DNA from: DATMER01 sp963844885
GTDB lineage: Bacteria > Acidobacteriota > Thermoanaerobaculia > Multivoradales > UBA5704
Reading direction: 5' to 3'
Assembly (NCBI GenBank): GCA_963844885.1
Contig: CAWJQA010000016.1
Coordinates: forward strand, 494,355-558,354
Length of the DNA stretch: 64,000 nucleotides
The notes beneath the pieces were generated by a model, which was given only the letters and a program-made list of their open reading frames with translations, was not told the DNA's origin and did not search any database. The stretch's first letter is position 1, and each line of letters starts with the position of its first letter. Positions 47,225-55,922 of this stretch are shown here, one piece after another. The position numbers and the translations under genes were made by a program.

Positions 47225-47784
47225 GGAAGGCCGAAGGCGGCCGGGAGCTCACCCGGGAGAGCCTCGACGCCCTCCTCGACAGCCTGGATCCGGACCGGGA
47301 GAAGGCCGGCGCGCGCTACGAGGAGATCCGCCGCCGGCTCATCCGCTTCTTCGCGTGGCGCGGCTGCGCGGCGCCCGAGGAGATGGCCGACGAGACGATC
47401 AACCGCGTGGCCCGCCAGCTTGCCGCCGGGCTGTCGCTCCACGCCGACCCCTACGCCTACTTCTGCGGCGTCGCCCGGCTCGTCAACCTGGAAAGGGTGC
47501 GCCGGGACGCGCGCGAGCAGAAAGCGCTGGACGCGCAGGCCTGGACGCCGCCCGAACCCGAGGACGACACCGATCCCCGGCTGGACCACCTCCGCCACTG
47601 CCTCCAGATCCTCTCCGCCGACCAGCAGACCCTGGTCCTGCGCTACCACCAGGGAGAGCGGCGGATCCAGGACCGCAAGCACCTCTGCCTGGAGCTCGGC
47701 ATCGAGATGAACGCGCTCCGGATCCGCGTCCACCGCCTCCGGCGCAGGATCGAGACCTGCATCCAGGAGCGCCTGCGGCCTTGA
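47221..47784 (+). CDS. ECF-like RNA polymerase sigma factor
   Basis: 187 residues from a GTG overlapping the CHAT stop by four bases. Region 2-like part: YEEIRRRLIRFFAWRGC-PEEMADETINRVARQL and PYAYFCGVARLVNLERVRRD. Region 4-like part: LQILSADQQTLVLRYHQGE and LCLELGIEMNALRIRVHRLRRRIETC, a helix-turn-helix with the usual R-x-R-x2-R ending. Length is normal for ECF factors. Overlap with the TPR-CHAT gene and the following single-TM protein suggests a sigma/anti-sigma unit controlling, or controlled by, the CHAT protease. Confidence 0.85.
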   Translation: MRKAEGGRELTRESLDALLDSLDPDREKAGARYEEIRRRLIRFFAWRGCAAPEEMADETINRVARQLAAGLSLHADPYAYFCGVARLVNLERVRRDAREQKALDAQAWTPPEPEDDTDPRLDHLRHCLQILSADQQTLVLRYHQGERRIQDRKHLCLELGIEMNALRIRVHRLRRRIETCIQERLRP

Positions 47785-47833
47785 GCGGCTCCAGGGTGCC
47801 ATGAAATGCTTCCGCCCCCGGCGACATTTCTGA

Positions 47834-48775
47834 ATGGAATCCATTGAAGGACATCTTTCCGGGGACGATGAGGCCATGAACGACGACGAGCTGTTGAGAC
47901 ACTACCTGCTGGGGGAGCTCCCCGGCGACGAGATGGAGGCGCTGGAGCGGCGCCTCCTCTCGGAAGACGAGCTGTTCGAGCTGGCCGAAGCGCTGGAATC
48001 CGAGGTGCTCGAGGACTACTCCCGCGGCGCGCTCACCCCGGCCCAGCGGGCTTCCGTGGCGCGCTTTCTCGCCGCCTCTCCGGAAGGCCGGCTGCGCCTC
48101 GCCGTGATCCGCGGTCTGGCAGACATCGCCGACAGGCCCGCCGCCGGCACGGTGCCGCCGGCAGGAAAGCTCCTCGCGTTTCCCCGCCCGCGGGTGGACC
48201 TGGAGCGGCCGAGGGTGCGCGCCGCGGCCATCGCCGCCATGCTCGTGATCTCCGCCGGCGCCGTCTGGCTGGCGACCCTGGTTCCGGCTCCCCCGGGCGC
48301 GAAAGTGGCGGACCGGGTTCCGGTCGCCCCCCTGGAAACTCCGCACGTTGAGCCCGGGCCGCAACCGCCAGCTCCGCCGGACCACCTGGCGGAGAGGCCG
48401 GAAAGGCCGGCGCTCTCGCCCGCAGTCTTCGTCGCCACCATCGCCCTGTCGAACCTGCGCGGCGAGGAGGAGGTCTCCACTTTCGACATCCCCGCCCGTA
48501 CCGATGCCGTCGAGCTGCGCCTGACCCTGCCGGCGGGCGACGAAGGCTACCCCTCCTACCGGGTCGTCCTCAATGACGGCTCGGGCGGCGAGATCGCGAG
48601 GAGCGAAGGCCTCCACCCGGTGAAGGGCGGCCGGTTGACGCTCCACGTCGACGCCGGACGGCTCGCGGCGGGCAGGTACTCCCTCGAAGTCCAGGGTGTA
48701 ACCTCTGACGGGAGCACTGAAGACCTGGCCTTCCCGGAATTCGACGTGCGGCGGCCGGCAGCCCTCGTGAAATGA
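47834..48775 (+). CDS. Probable anti-sigma factor, single-pass membrane protein
   Basis: 313 residues from 47834; the ATG at 47876 (MNDDELLRHYLLGELPGDEM) is equally likely and matches the usual start of anti-sigma domains in this group. The N-terminal 90 residues form an acidic helical domain (EALERRLLSEDELFELAEALE). One membrane segment follows (AAAIAAMLVISAGAVWLATLV), then a Pro-rich linker and a beta-sandwich-like exported domain ending VQGVTSDGSTEDLAFPEFDV. No Cys/His zinc motif. Its place 49 bp after the sigma gene is the main support for the anti-sigma call; the outer domain could sense an envelope signal. Confidence 0.75.
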   Translation: MESIEGHLSGDDEAMNDDELLRHYLLGELPGDEMEALERRLLSEDELFELAEALESEVLEDYSRGALTPAQRASVARFLAASPEGRLRLAVIRGLADIADRPAAGTVPPAGKLLAFPRPRVDLERPRVRAAAIAAMLVISAGAVWLATLVPAPPGAKVADRVPVAPLETPHVEPGPQPPAPPDHLAERPERPALSPAVFVATIALSNLRGEEEVSTFDIPARTDAVELRLTLPAGDEGYPSYRVVLNDGSGGEIARSEGLHPVKGGRLTLHVDAGRLAAGRYSLEVQGVTSDGSTEDLAFPEFDVRRPAALVK

Positions 48776-48862
48776 TTCCGTCAAGGCGGTCAATCTAGAA
48801 CGAAAGCCACCACGTCCACCGGCCGGTGCCGGAGGACGGGCTTACCAAGAGGGGAAAACGCC

Positions 48863-49054
48863 ATGGCCACGTCCAGCAAGAAGAGCACGATGAGCGCAAC
48901 AGCACCCCTGAAGCTCGGAAAGGGGATGTCGGGGACCGGCTCCGATGAAGGGGGAGGAGCCAAGTACGGCGCGGGCGGCGGTGGCTCCAACACCTGCATG
49001 CCCGACCCTCCGAAGGGTCGCGCGAAGCCGTCCCGGAAAGCCGGAAAGCACTAG
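48863..49054 (+). CDS. Gly-rich 63-residue peptide next to CHAT/sigma genes
   Basis: MATSSKKSTMSATAPLKLGK, then a Gly/Ser stretch (GTGSDEGGGAKYGAGGGGSN), one Cys (TCMPDPPKG) and a basic tail (RAKPSRKAGKH). An AGAGGGG ribosome site sits eight bases before the ATG, which argues for a real gene. Not recognised. It may be a substrate or signal peptide of the CHAT protease, or a modified peptide precursor; nothing in the window proves either. Confidence 0.55.
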   Translation: MATSSKKSTMSATAPLKLGKGMSGTGSDEGGGAKYGAGGGGSNTCMPDPPKGRAKPSRKAGKH

Positions 49055-49230
49055 CAGCCTCCAAAGGTGCCGAAAGGCGCCTCCCTCCGGGGCGGGTCCC
49101 CGCGCGGCGGGCTCGCCCCCTTTTTCCCCGAAAGGGTGTCTCAAGAGTGGGGACGGTTCCGCACAGAGACCCACCCCTGAGGAAATGACTTGGCGGCGGA
49201 CGTCATATACCATTGAACAGGAGTCCGTCG

Positions 49231-49671
49231 ATGGCTGAACCGATGCATGTGCGCGTCCCCGCCCGGCAGCCGGCAAACCGGAGGCCTCGCATCCCTCATC
49301 CGCACCTCGCGCCGCAGCCTGCGCGGGAGGAGGACGACACCCCCATGGGTCCGCGTCCCTCTCCGCCGGCCGCCGCTCAGGACTCCGGGGGCTGGACCCA
49401 GGCGGACGTCCCCCTGGTGCGTTCCTCCGGCCGGTCGCGGCGCGGCTCCGGCCGCCCATCTCCCGCCGAGAGAATCCTGAGCTTCGCGCTCCAGCTCGGG
49501 CTGATCGTGAACCTCGCCGCCGTGCTCGCGTCGCGCCTGCTCCCGGCCGGGACCCTCGGAGGGTGGAGCTACGGCGGCGACGACTTCCTGCTCGCCGCCA
49601 CCGTCCTCCTGAGCGGCTATGCCCTCCTCGCCGCCGGCCGGCTCAGCCGCCGGCGGGACGGGGAAGGCTGA
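49231..49671 (+). CDS. Hypothetical two-TM membrane protein
   Basis: About 146 residues from the ATG at 49231, which follows ACAGGAG by seven bases. The first 85 residues are Pro/Arg-rich and disordered. Two hydrophobic segments follow (ILSFALQLGLIVNLAAVLAS and DDFLLAATVLLSGYALLAAG), and the end is basic (LSRRRDGEG), so both termini should face the cytoplasm. No family recognised. Its stop lies six bases before the convergent fumarase stop. Confidence 0.65.
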   Translation: MAEPMHVRVPARQPANRRPRIPHPHLAPQPAREEDDTPMGPRPSPPAAAQDSGGWTQADVPLVRSSGRSRRGSGRPSPAERILSFALQLGLIVNLAAVLASRLLPAGTLGGWSYGGDDFLLAATVLLSGYALLAAGRLSRRRDGEG

Positions 49672-49677
49672 GAACGG

Positions 49678-51096
49678 TCAGCCGCCGCCACCGCCGCCCG
49701 CGTGGACACCGCCCTCGGTCATGCCCCAGGGATCGAGCGCCTCCTTGAGCTCGGCCTCGGGCAGAACCTTGCGCTCCCGGCACAGCTCGCGCACCGTGCG
49801 CCCGGTCTTGACCGACTCCTTGGCGATCTCGGCCGCGGCGTCGTAGCCGATCTTCGGCACCAGCGAGGTCACCATGGCCAGCGACTTCTCGACCAGCTCC
49901 TCGCAGCGCTCGCGGTTGGCCTCGATCCCGTCGACGCAGCGCTCGGCGAGCAGGCCCGCCACGTTGCCCAGGATCTCGATCGACTGCAGCAGGTTGTAGG
50001 CAATCACCGGCATCATCACGTTGAGCTCGAAGTTGCCCCCCATGCCGGAGAGGGTGATCGTCGCGTCGTTGCCCACCACCTGCGCGGCCACCATGAGCAC
50101 CGACTCCGGGATCACCGGGTTCACCTTGCCCGGCATGATCGAGCTGCCCGGCTGGAGGCTGGGGATGGTGATCTCGCCGATGCCGCAGCGCGGACCCGAC
50201 GCCAGCCAGCGGATGTCGTTGGCGATCTTCGTGAGCGAGGCGGCGATCGTCTTGAGCGCGCCGGAGGTCTCCACCGCGGCGTCCTTGCCGCCCATGGCCT
50301 CGAACTTGTTCGGCGCGGACACGAACGGGCAGCCGGTCTGCCCGGCCAGCCGCGCGATGACTTTCTCCGCGAACCCGGCCGGCGCGTTGAGCCCGGTGCC
50401 CACGGCCGTACCGCCCAACGGCAGCTCGGCGAGCCGGGGTTTCACCGAGCCCAGCCGGTCGAGCGCATAGCGCACCTGCTGCGCGTAACCGCTGAATTCC
50501 TGGCCCAGGCGGACCGGCACGGCATCCTGGAGATGGGTACGGCCGATCTTGACGACCGAGTCGAATTCCTCGGCCTTGCGGCCCAGGGCGTCCGCGAGCC
50601 GCCGCAGACCCGGCTCGAGCTGCTCCTGGATGGCGATGTAGGCCGACACGTGGATAGCCGTGGGGATCACGTCGTTGCTCGACTGTCCGGCGTTGACGTG
50701 GTCGTTCGGGTGGACCGGCTTCTTGCTGCCGATCACCCCGCCGAGGATCTCGATGGCGCGGTTCGAGAGCACCTCGTTGACGTTCATGTTGGTCGACGTG
50801 GCCGATCCGGTCTGGAAGACGTCGAGGGGGAACTGGCCGTCGTGCTTCCCCGCGGCCACCTCGGCCACGGCCTGGCGGATGGCGCGGGCCACGTCGGCGG
50901 AGACGGCCCCCATCTCCTCGTTGACCGCGGCGGCCTCGCCCTTGATCATGGCAACCGCGGCCAGGAAGCGGCGCGGCAGGGTCAGCCCGGAGACCGGAAA
51001 GTTGCGGCGCGCCCGCTCGGTCTGGGCGCCGTAATACGCACCGGCGGGAACCTCCACCTCGCCGAGGCTGTCTTTTTCGATACGCGTCTGGGACAT
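49678..51096 (-). CDS. fumC: Fumarate hydratase, class II
   Basis: Converts fumarate and malate in the TCA cycle. About 472 residues from the ATG at 51096, which follows GGAGGAGAGC. Motifs: GAYYGAQTERARRNF, SGSATSTNMNVNEV as TGSATSTNMNVNEV, HPNDHVNAGQSSNDV, GRTHLQDAVPVRLGQE and the superfamily signature GSSIMPGKVNPV with the catalytic Ser in its loop. The frame is open upstream to 51510 but the family starts here. The C-terminus ends in an unusual run of Gly (VHAGGGGGG). Confidence 0.95.
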   Translation of the reverse strand: MSQTRIEKDSLGEVEVPAGAYYGAQTERARRNFPVSGLTLPRRFLAAVAMIKGEAAAVNEEMGAVSADVARAIRQAVAEVAAGKHDGQFPLDVFQTGSATSTNMNVNEVLSNRAIEILGGVIGSKKPVHPNDHVNAGQSSNDVIPTAIHVSAYIAIQEQLEPGLRRLADALGRKAEEFDSVVKIGRTHLQDAVPVRLGQEFSGYAQQVRYALDRLGSVKPRLAELPLGGTAVGTGLNAPAGFAEKVIARLAGQTGCPFVSAPNKFEAMGGKDAAVETSGALKTIAASLTKIANDIRWLASGPRCGIGEITIPSLQPGSSIMPGKVNPVIPESVLMVAAQVVGNDATITLSGMGGNFELNVMMPVIAYNLLQSIEILGNVAGLLAERCVDGIEANRERCEELVEKSLAMVTSLVPKIGYDAAAEIAKESVKTGRTVRELCRERKVLPEAELKEALDPWGMTEGGVHAGGGGGG

Positions 51097-51204
51097 GCTC
51101 TCCTCCTGGAAGGTCGAAACGCGAACGCTATCGTACCGGAGAGCGCGGCCGGCGGAGCCACGGCATTGGGTGGGATGGGGGTGGGATGCCATAGACTCCG
51201 CGCC

Positions 51205-51984
51205 ATGACGCCCGGCCACAGCCTCATCCTCGCCGCTTCCGCCTTCGGAGCCGGCGCCATGAACGCCATGGCCGGGGGCGGCACGATTCTCACCTTCCCG
51301 ACGCTCGTGTTCCTGGGCATGCCGGCGATCGCGGCCAACGCCACCTCGACCGTGGCCCTCCTCCCCGGCTCCGCCGCGAGCATGGCCGGCTACCGGAAGG
51401 AGGTCGCCGCGCACCGCGGCTGGCTGCGGACCCTCTTTCTCCCCAGCCTGCTCGGCGGCGTGCTCGGCTCGGTCCTCCTCCTGCGCACCCCGGAAAAGAC
51501 CTTCCAGCATCTCGCGCCTCTCCTCATCCTCTTCGCCACCATCCTCTTCATGCTCCGCGGTGTCCTGGCCCGGCGGCTCGCGCCGCGGACCGGCGCGGCC
51601 GATCCCGCGATGCTGACGCCGGGCCGCTGGGCCGTGGCCATCTTCCTCCAGCTCGCCGTGGCGGTGTACGGCGGCTACTTCGGAGCGGGGATCGGCATCC
51701 TGATGCTCGCCCTCCTGGGCTTCCTCGGCCTGACCGACATCCTCGCCATGAACGGGCTCAAGAACTTCTTCAACCTGTGCATCAACAGCGTGGCGGCCGG
51801 GTACTTCGTCCTGAAAGGAGCCGTCTCCTGGCCGGAGGCGGCCGTGCTCGCCGTCGGCGCGGCGCTGGGCGGCTACGGCGGAGCCCGCTTCTCCCGCCGC
51901 ATCGGCCAGGAGAAGGCGCGCGCCGCGGTGGTGGTGATCGGCCTCCTGGTCACGGTGCTGCTCGCCTGGCAGCAGCTCCGGTAG
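51205..51984 (+). CDS. TauE/SafE (TSUP) family permease
   Basis: 259 residues with about eight membrane segments. It starts MTPGHSLILAASAFGAGAMN; the block MAGGGTILTFPTLVFLGMPA and the second-half repeat YGGYFGAGIGILMLALLGF are the paired family signatures. The open frame reaches far upstream only because it runs antisense through fumC; the start at 51205 gives the normal length. Members carry sulfite, sulfonates or other organic anions; the substrate here is not known. It is divergent from fumC with a 108-bp gap. Confidence 0.9.
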   Translation: MTPGHSLILAASAFGAGAMNAMAGGGTILTFPTLVFLGMPAIAANATSTVALLPGSAASMAGYRKEVAAHRGWLRTLFLPSLLGGVLGSVLLLRTPEKTFQHLAPLLILFATILFMLRGVLARRLAPRTGAADPAMLTPGRWAVAIFLQLAVAVYGGYFGAGIGILMLALLGFLGLTDILAMNGLKNFFNLCINSVAAGYFVLKGAVSWPEAAVLAVGAALGGYGGARFSRRIGQEKARAAVVVIGLLVTVLLAWQQLR

Positions 51985-52008
51985 AAGACTGCACGACCCG
52001 CTCGGGGG

Positions 52009-52242
52009 CTACGGCCCGTCCGCCCGCCGCCAGCCCGGACAGGCCACAACCGGAAGCGGCGGGTACTTCAGAAAGCGGGAATCCCGGTCGGCCAGGCCGC
52101 AGCGGACGAAGACGCTGGTCTTGGAGGCGGCGAGCCGCAGGTGCTCGCAGGTCGCGCAGAGTCCCGGCGAGGCGGACAGCCGCGCCAGCAGGGTGCGGTC
52201 CACCGTCTCCTTCTCCTCCCTCTCAATACTTTCTTCGTCCAC
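52009..52242 (-). CDS. Small Cys-containing protein after the ClC gene
   Basis: 77 residues from a GTG that directly follows the TGA of the ClC gene (TGAGTG), so translationally coupled. Cysteines in LCATCEHLRLA, VRCGLAD and VACPGWR make a CxxC...C...C set likely to bind a metal. It resembles short uncharacterised proteins found beside housekeeping genes. Function unknown. Confidence 0.7.
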   Translation of the reverse strand: MDEESIEREEKETVDRTLLARLSASPGLCATCEHLRLAASKTSVFVRCGLADRDSRFLKYPPLPVVACPGWRRADGP

Positions 52243-54387
52243 TCAGGCGCTCTCCACCACCGGCGCGGGCCGCAGCGCGTCCAGCTTCCCTTCCAACAGG
52301 GCGTCCAGGATCACCGCCGGACCGACCAGGACGACCTGGTCCCCTTCCTGGAAGACCGTGTCGCCGAGCGGGTTGACCATCTCCTCGCCCGACCGCCCGC
52401 GACGGCGGATCTCCAGCACCCGGGCGCCGAGGGTCTGCGGCAGCCGCGCTTCGATCAGCGTCTTGCCCACCAGCGGCGGCGGCACCGGCACCAGGCGCAC
52501 CGAAAAGTCCGGCGGCAGGTGGACGTACTCCCGGCTGCGCTCGTCGCCGCGGTCCGACACGAACGTCGCCAGCAGCGCCGGCCTCCCCAGCACCTCCTGG
52601 GCGTACACCGCCAGCACGTCGCGCTTGCCGATCACCCCCAGGAACTTCCCCCCGGCCTCCACCACCGGCAGGCGCTCGAAGTCGCTACGCGCGAAGTACT
52701 CCGTGGCCCGGTGCAGCCGCTCGTCGCTGTGGATCACCCGGTCGACCGGCAGCATCAGGTCGTGCGCCACCACCGCGGTCAGGGCGTCCGGGTTGTCCAG
52801 GCTGTGCTTGATGTCGTGCAGCGAGACGGCCCCCTTCAAGAGCCCGTCCGCGCCGACCACGAAGAGGCGCTGGCGGCGGGTGGAGAGAAACTTGTCCACC
52901 ACCTTGCGGTACGGATCCTCCGGCCGCAGCGTGTCGGGATCCTTCTCCAGGAGGGCGTCGGCCTTGAGGCTGGCGAGCACCGCCTCCTCCATCCGCCAGG
53001 GCAGCTCGATCCCCTTGTGGCTCAGCGCCTCGGTGTAGATCGAGGCCGGGTGCAGCCGGCGCGATACCAGGCTCGCCAGGATCGACGCCACCATGAGAGG
53101 GAGGATGAGGTCGTAGTTGCCCGTGAACTCGAACAGGATGAGGATGGCGCTGATCGGCGCGTGGCTGGTGCCGGCCATGATCGCGGCCATCCCCACCGCG
53201 GCGTAGGCCCCGGACGGCGACGCCAGGTGCGGCCAGAGCGAGTGGACCCACGAGCCGTAGGCGCCGCCGACCAGCGCGCCGAACAGCAGCGAGGGCGTGA
53301 ACATCCCGCCGGCGCCGCCGCCGCCGCGGGTCAGCGACGTGGTCAGCAGCTTGGCCGCGGCGAACCCGAGCAACAGGAGGACCGTGAAGCCGCCCGGCAG
53401 CGCGATCTGCTCGGGCAGCTTGAGCTTGCCGGCGAGCACCAGGTTGATCGTCTCGTACCCGCGGCCCAGGGCGTTCGGCACGTAGAGCCCGATCGCTCCC
53501 ACCAGCGTGAAGGCGATCATCGGCCGCACCGGCGCCGGGAGGCGTTTGAACAGCCCGGACCCGGCGCGGATGCCCAGCATGAACACGATCGACGCCAGGG
53601 CGCCGACGATCCCCAGGCCCGCGTAGGGCAGCATCTCCCAGGCGCTCTGAAGCTGAAAGCCCGGCGCCGCGTAGAGCGGCACGTTGCCGGTGAGGGCGCG
53701 GGAGATCAGCGTGGCGATCACCGACGAGACCACGATCGGGCCGAAGATCTCCAGCGCGAAGTTGCCGAGGATCACCTCCATGGCGAACAGCGCGCCGCCG
53801 ATCGGCACGTTGTAGGTCGCGGCCAGGCCGGCCGCCGCGCCGCAGCCGACCAGGATCTTGACCCGGTGCGGCGGCAGGCGCAGCCGCAGTCCCGTCCAGG
53901 AGGCGATCATGCCGCCGAGGCGGATCATCGGACCTTCGCGGCCCAGGGAGCCGCCGCTGCCCACGGTGACCACCGCGGCCAGCGCCTCGATCAGCACCGG
54001 CTTCGGCCGGATCCGCCCGCCGGCCAGCGCCACCGCCTCGATCAGCGAGCCCATCCCCTCCCCACCCACCGGCTGCTTGCCGAGCCAGATGATCAGGCCC
54101 ACCAGCACGCCGCCCACCGCCGGCGCCACCACCACCAGCCAGCGCGGTACCTCCCGGGCCACCGTCAGCAGCTCGCCGGAACGACCCCAGACGACGCGCT
54201 GGACGCCGCCGATCAGCGTCTCCGTGGCGAGGCCCAGGACGCCCGCCACGAGGCCCACCAGGACGATCAGGAAGAAGAAGTACCGGTCTTCGCGGGTGGC
54301 CAGGCCGAAACGCCGGGCCAGCGCGAAATCGAGGGACCGGAGCCACTCGCGCACGCGTCGGGGCCAGGCTGCGGAGCGCACCTCCAT
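52243..54387 (-). CDS. ClC-type chloride channel/antiporter with CBS and TrkA-C domains
   Basis: About 714 residues. Membrane domain residues 40-440: GSGGSLGREGPMIRLGG holds the gating Glu, IGGALFAMEVILGNF the proton Glu, and GGGGAGGMFTPSLLFGALVG the third selectivity segment. These fit a Cl-/H+ exchanger. Two CBS domains follow (from PDTLRPEDPYRKVVDKFL and LPVDRVIHSDERLHRATEYF), then a C-terminal TrkA-C-like part (VGKTLIEARLPQTLGARVLEI). Start at ATG 54387; a GTG at 54417 is possible. The extra TrkA-C end is less common in ClC proteins. Confidence 0.92.
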   Translation of the reverse strand: MEVRSAAWPRRVREWLRSLDFALARRFGLATREDRYFFFLIVLVGLVAGVLGLATETLIGGVQRVVWGRSGELLTVAREVPRWLVVVAPAVGGVLVGLIIWLGKQPVGGEGMGSLIEAVALAGGRIRPKPVLIEALAAVVTVGSGGSLGREGPMIRLGGMIASWTGLRLRLPPHRVKILVGCGAAAGLAATYNVPIGGALFAMEVILGNFALEIFGPIVVSSVIATLISRALTGNVPLYAAPGFQLQSAWEMLPYAGLGIVGALASIVFMLGIRAGSGLFKRLPAPVRPMIAFTLVGAIGLYVPNALGRGYETINLVLAGKLKLPEQIALPGGFTVLLLLGFAAAKLLTTSLTRGGGGAGGMFTPSLLFGALVGGAYGSWVHSLWPHLASPSGAYAAVGMAAIMAGTSHAPISAILILFEFTGNYDLILPLMVASILASLVSRRLHPASIYTEALSHKGIELPWRMEEAVLASLKADALLEKDPDTLRPEDPYRKVVDKFLSTRRQRLFVVGADGLLKGAVSLHDIKHSLDNPDALTAVVAHDLMLPVDRVIHSDERLHRATEYFARSDFERLPVVEAGGKFLGVIGKRDVLAVYAQEVLGRPALLATFVSDRGDERSREYVHLPPDFSVRLVPVPPPLVGKTLIEARLPQTLGARVLEIRRRGRSGEEMVNPLGDTVFQEGDQVVLVGPAVILDALLEGKLDALRPAPVVESA

Positions 54388-54678
54388 GGGATCGACTGTA
54401 TCAGGGACGACCGCCACCGATCCCTAAAGCCCTCTTCCATAAATATGCTTATGGGCGTATAGTGGCTCCCGAGGTCGCTACCGAAGCGGCCGCAGCCCTT
54501 CCGGGGGCCCGCCGGCGAGCGTCCGCCGCCGGTTCTTGGAGCTCCTACGGCGGAAGTCGCGCCCCGCGGTACCACCTACCCACCGGCCGGCGGCACACTG
54601 GGCCGTCGCGCGCGTCACCAACCGAGGGGACCGGGAAACCGGTCCCCATCGCCTTTTCTTTCGATATCCTTCGGCGCC

Positions 54679-55890
54679 ATGGCTCCGCGCTCCGTCGACA
54701 CCCTCCCCCTCGTACAGGCCCCCACCGCGCGCCGGCTGCTGCTCGGAGCGCAAGGGCTCCTCGACGATCCCCGTGGCCGCGTCACGGCCGACCGCCTCTA
54801 CTCGCTGATCGAGCGGATGGGCTTCGTCCAGATCGATTCCATCAACGTGGTCGAGCGCGCCCACCACCTGACGCTGGCCTCGCGCCTCCACGGCTACCGG
54901 CCGTCCCTCTTCGACCGGCTCCTGGAGCGCGAGCGACGGCTCTTCGAGCACTGGACCCACGACGCCTCGGCCATCCCCACCGTCTGGTATCCCCACTGGC
55001 GCATCCGCTTCGAGCGCTACCGGCGGAAGGTGCTGGAGCACCCCTGGTGGAAGGAACGGATCGGACCCGATCCGGACCGCGTGATCGACCACGTCCGCGA
55101 GCGTCTCATCCAGGAAGGCCCCCTCATGACCCGGGACTTCGAGGACACCCGGGACGACGGCGCCGACCGCTCCTGGTGGGGATGGAAGCCCCAGAAGGCC
55201 GCCCTGGAGTACCTCTGGCGGACGGGCGAAGCCGCCGTGGTCGGCCGGGTCAACTTCCACAAGCTCTACGACCTGGCCGAGCGGGCGCACCCCGAAGCCC
55301 ATCACGCGCCAACGCCCGCGGAGGAAGAGCACCTGGACTGGGCCTGCCGCACCGCCCTGGAGCGCCTCGGAGTCGCCAGCGCCGACGAGATCGCCGGCTT
55401 CTGGCGCGCCGCCGACTTAGAGGGCGTCAAGGCCTGGTGCGAGCGCGCCGCCGCCCGGAAAGAAATCGTGCCGGTCCGGGTCGAAGCCGTGGACGGCACC
55501 GTCCGCGCCGCCTGGGCGGTGCCCGACTGGGAGGAGCGGGCCGCCGCCCTGCCGCCGGCCCCGCCGCGCATCCGTCTGCTCAGCCCCTTCGACCCCATCC
55601 TCCGGGACCGTCGCCGGACCCTCCGCCTCTTCGGCTTCGACTACCGCTTCGAGGCCTTCGTCCCCGCGCCGCAGCGGCGCTACGGCTACTACGTTCTGCC
55701 CATCCTGGAAGGCGAGCGCCTCGTAGGCCGCCTCGATCCCAAGCTCTACCGGGAGGAGGGACGCCTGGAGGTCCGGCAGGTCTGGTGGGAGCCCGGCATC
55801 CGGAAGAGCAAGGCGCGCACCGCCCGGCTGGAAGCCGCCGTGGAACGGCTGGCCCGCTTCACGGGAGCGGAGAGCTGGACGCTGCCGTAG
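54679..55890 (+). CDS. YcaQ/AlkX-type winged-helix DNA glycosylase
   Basis: 403 residues of the HTH_42 family. N-terminal winged helix with the catalytic QxD motif in RMGFVQIDSINVVERAHH, followed by the YRPSLFDRLLERERRLFEHW block. Middle MTRDFEDTRD-GADRSWWGWKPQK and late LLSPFDPILRDRRRTLRLFGFDYRFEAFVP (read as two blocks) are typical of the family. The QxD class unhooks interstrand crosslinks and excises alkylated bases; that is by family. It is divergent from the ClC gene with a 290-bp gap containing an AT-rich stretch (CCATAAATATGCTTATGG). Confidence 0.9.
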   Translation: MAPRSVDTLPLVQAPTARRLLLGAQGLLDDPRGRVTADRLYSLIERMGFVQIDSINVVERAHHLTLASRLHGYRPSLFDRLLERERRLFEHWTHDASAIPTVWYPHWRIRFERYRRKVLEHPWWKERIGPDPDRVIDHVRERLIQEGPLMTRDFEDTRDDGADRSWWGWKPQKAALEYLWRTGEAAVVGRVNFHKLYDLAERAHPEAHHAPTPAEEEHLDWACRTALERLGVASADEIAGFWRAADLEGVKAWCERAAARKEIVPVRVEAVDGTVRAAWAVPDWEERAAALPPAPPRIRLLSPFDPILRDRRRTLRLFGFDYRFEAFVPAPQRRYGYYVLPILEGERLVGRLDPKLYREEGRLEVRQVWWEPGIRKSKARTARLEAAVERLARFTGAESWTLP

Positions 55891-55922
55891 AATGAGCCGC
55901 CCGGACTCAGGAGGAACCCGAC

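Noticed and set aside
49702..51204. Upstream extension of the TauE/SafE gene
   Set aside because: Runs antisense through fumC; family length is met from 51205.
51097..51510. Upstream extension of fumC
   Set aside because: Family start and ribosome site are at 51096; the extension is antisense to the permease.
51205..51984. TauE/SafE permease as part of the sulfotransferase pathway
   Set aside because: Sulfur-compound transport is possible by family, but the gene is 29 kb away and shares no operon with the NRPS.
52141..54462. Plus-strand open frame of 773 codons
   Set aside because: Antisense to the ClC gene, which has all family motifs.
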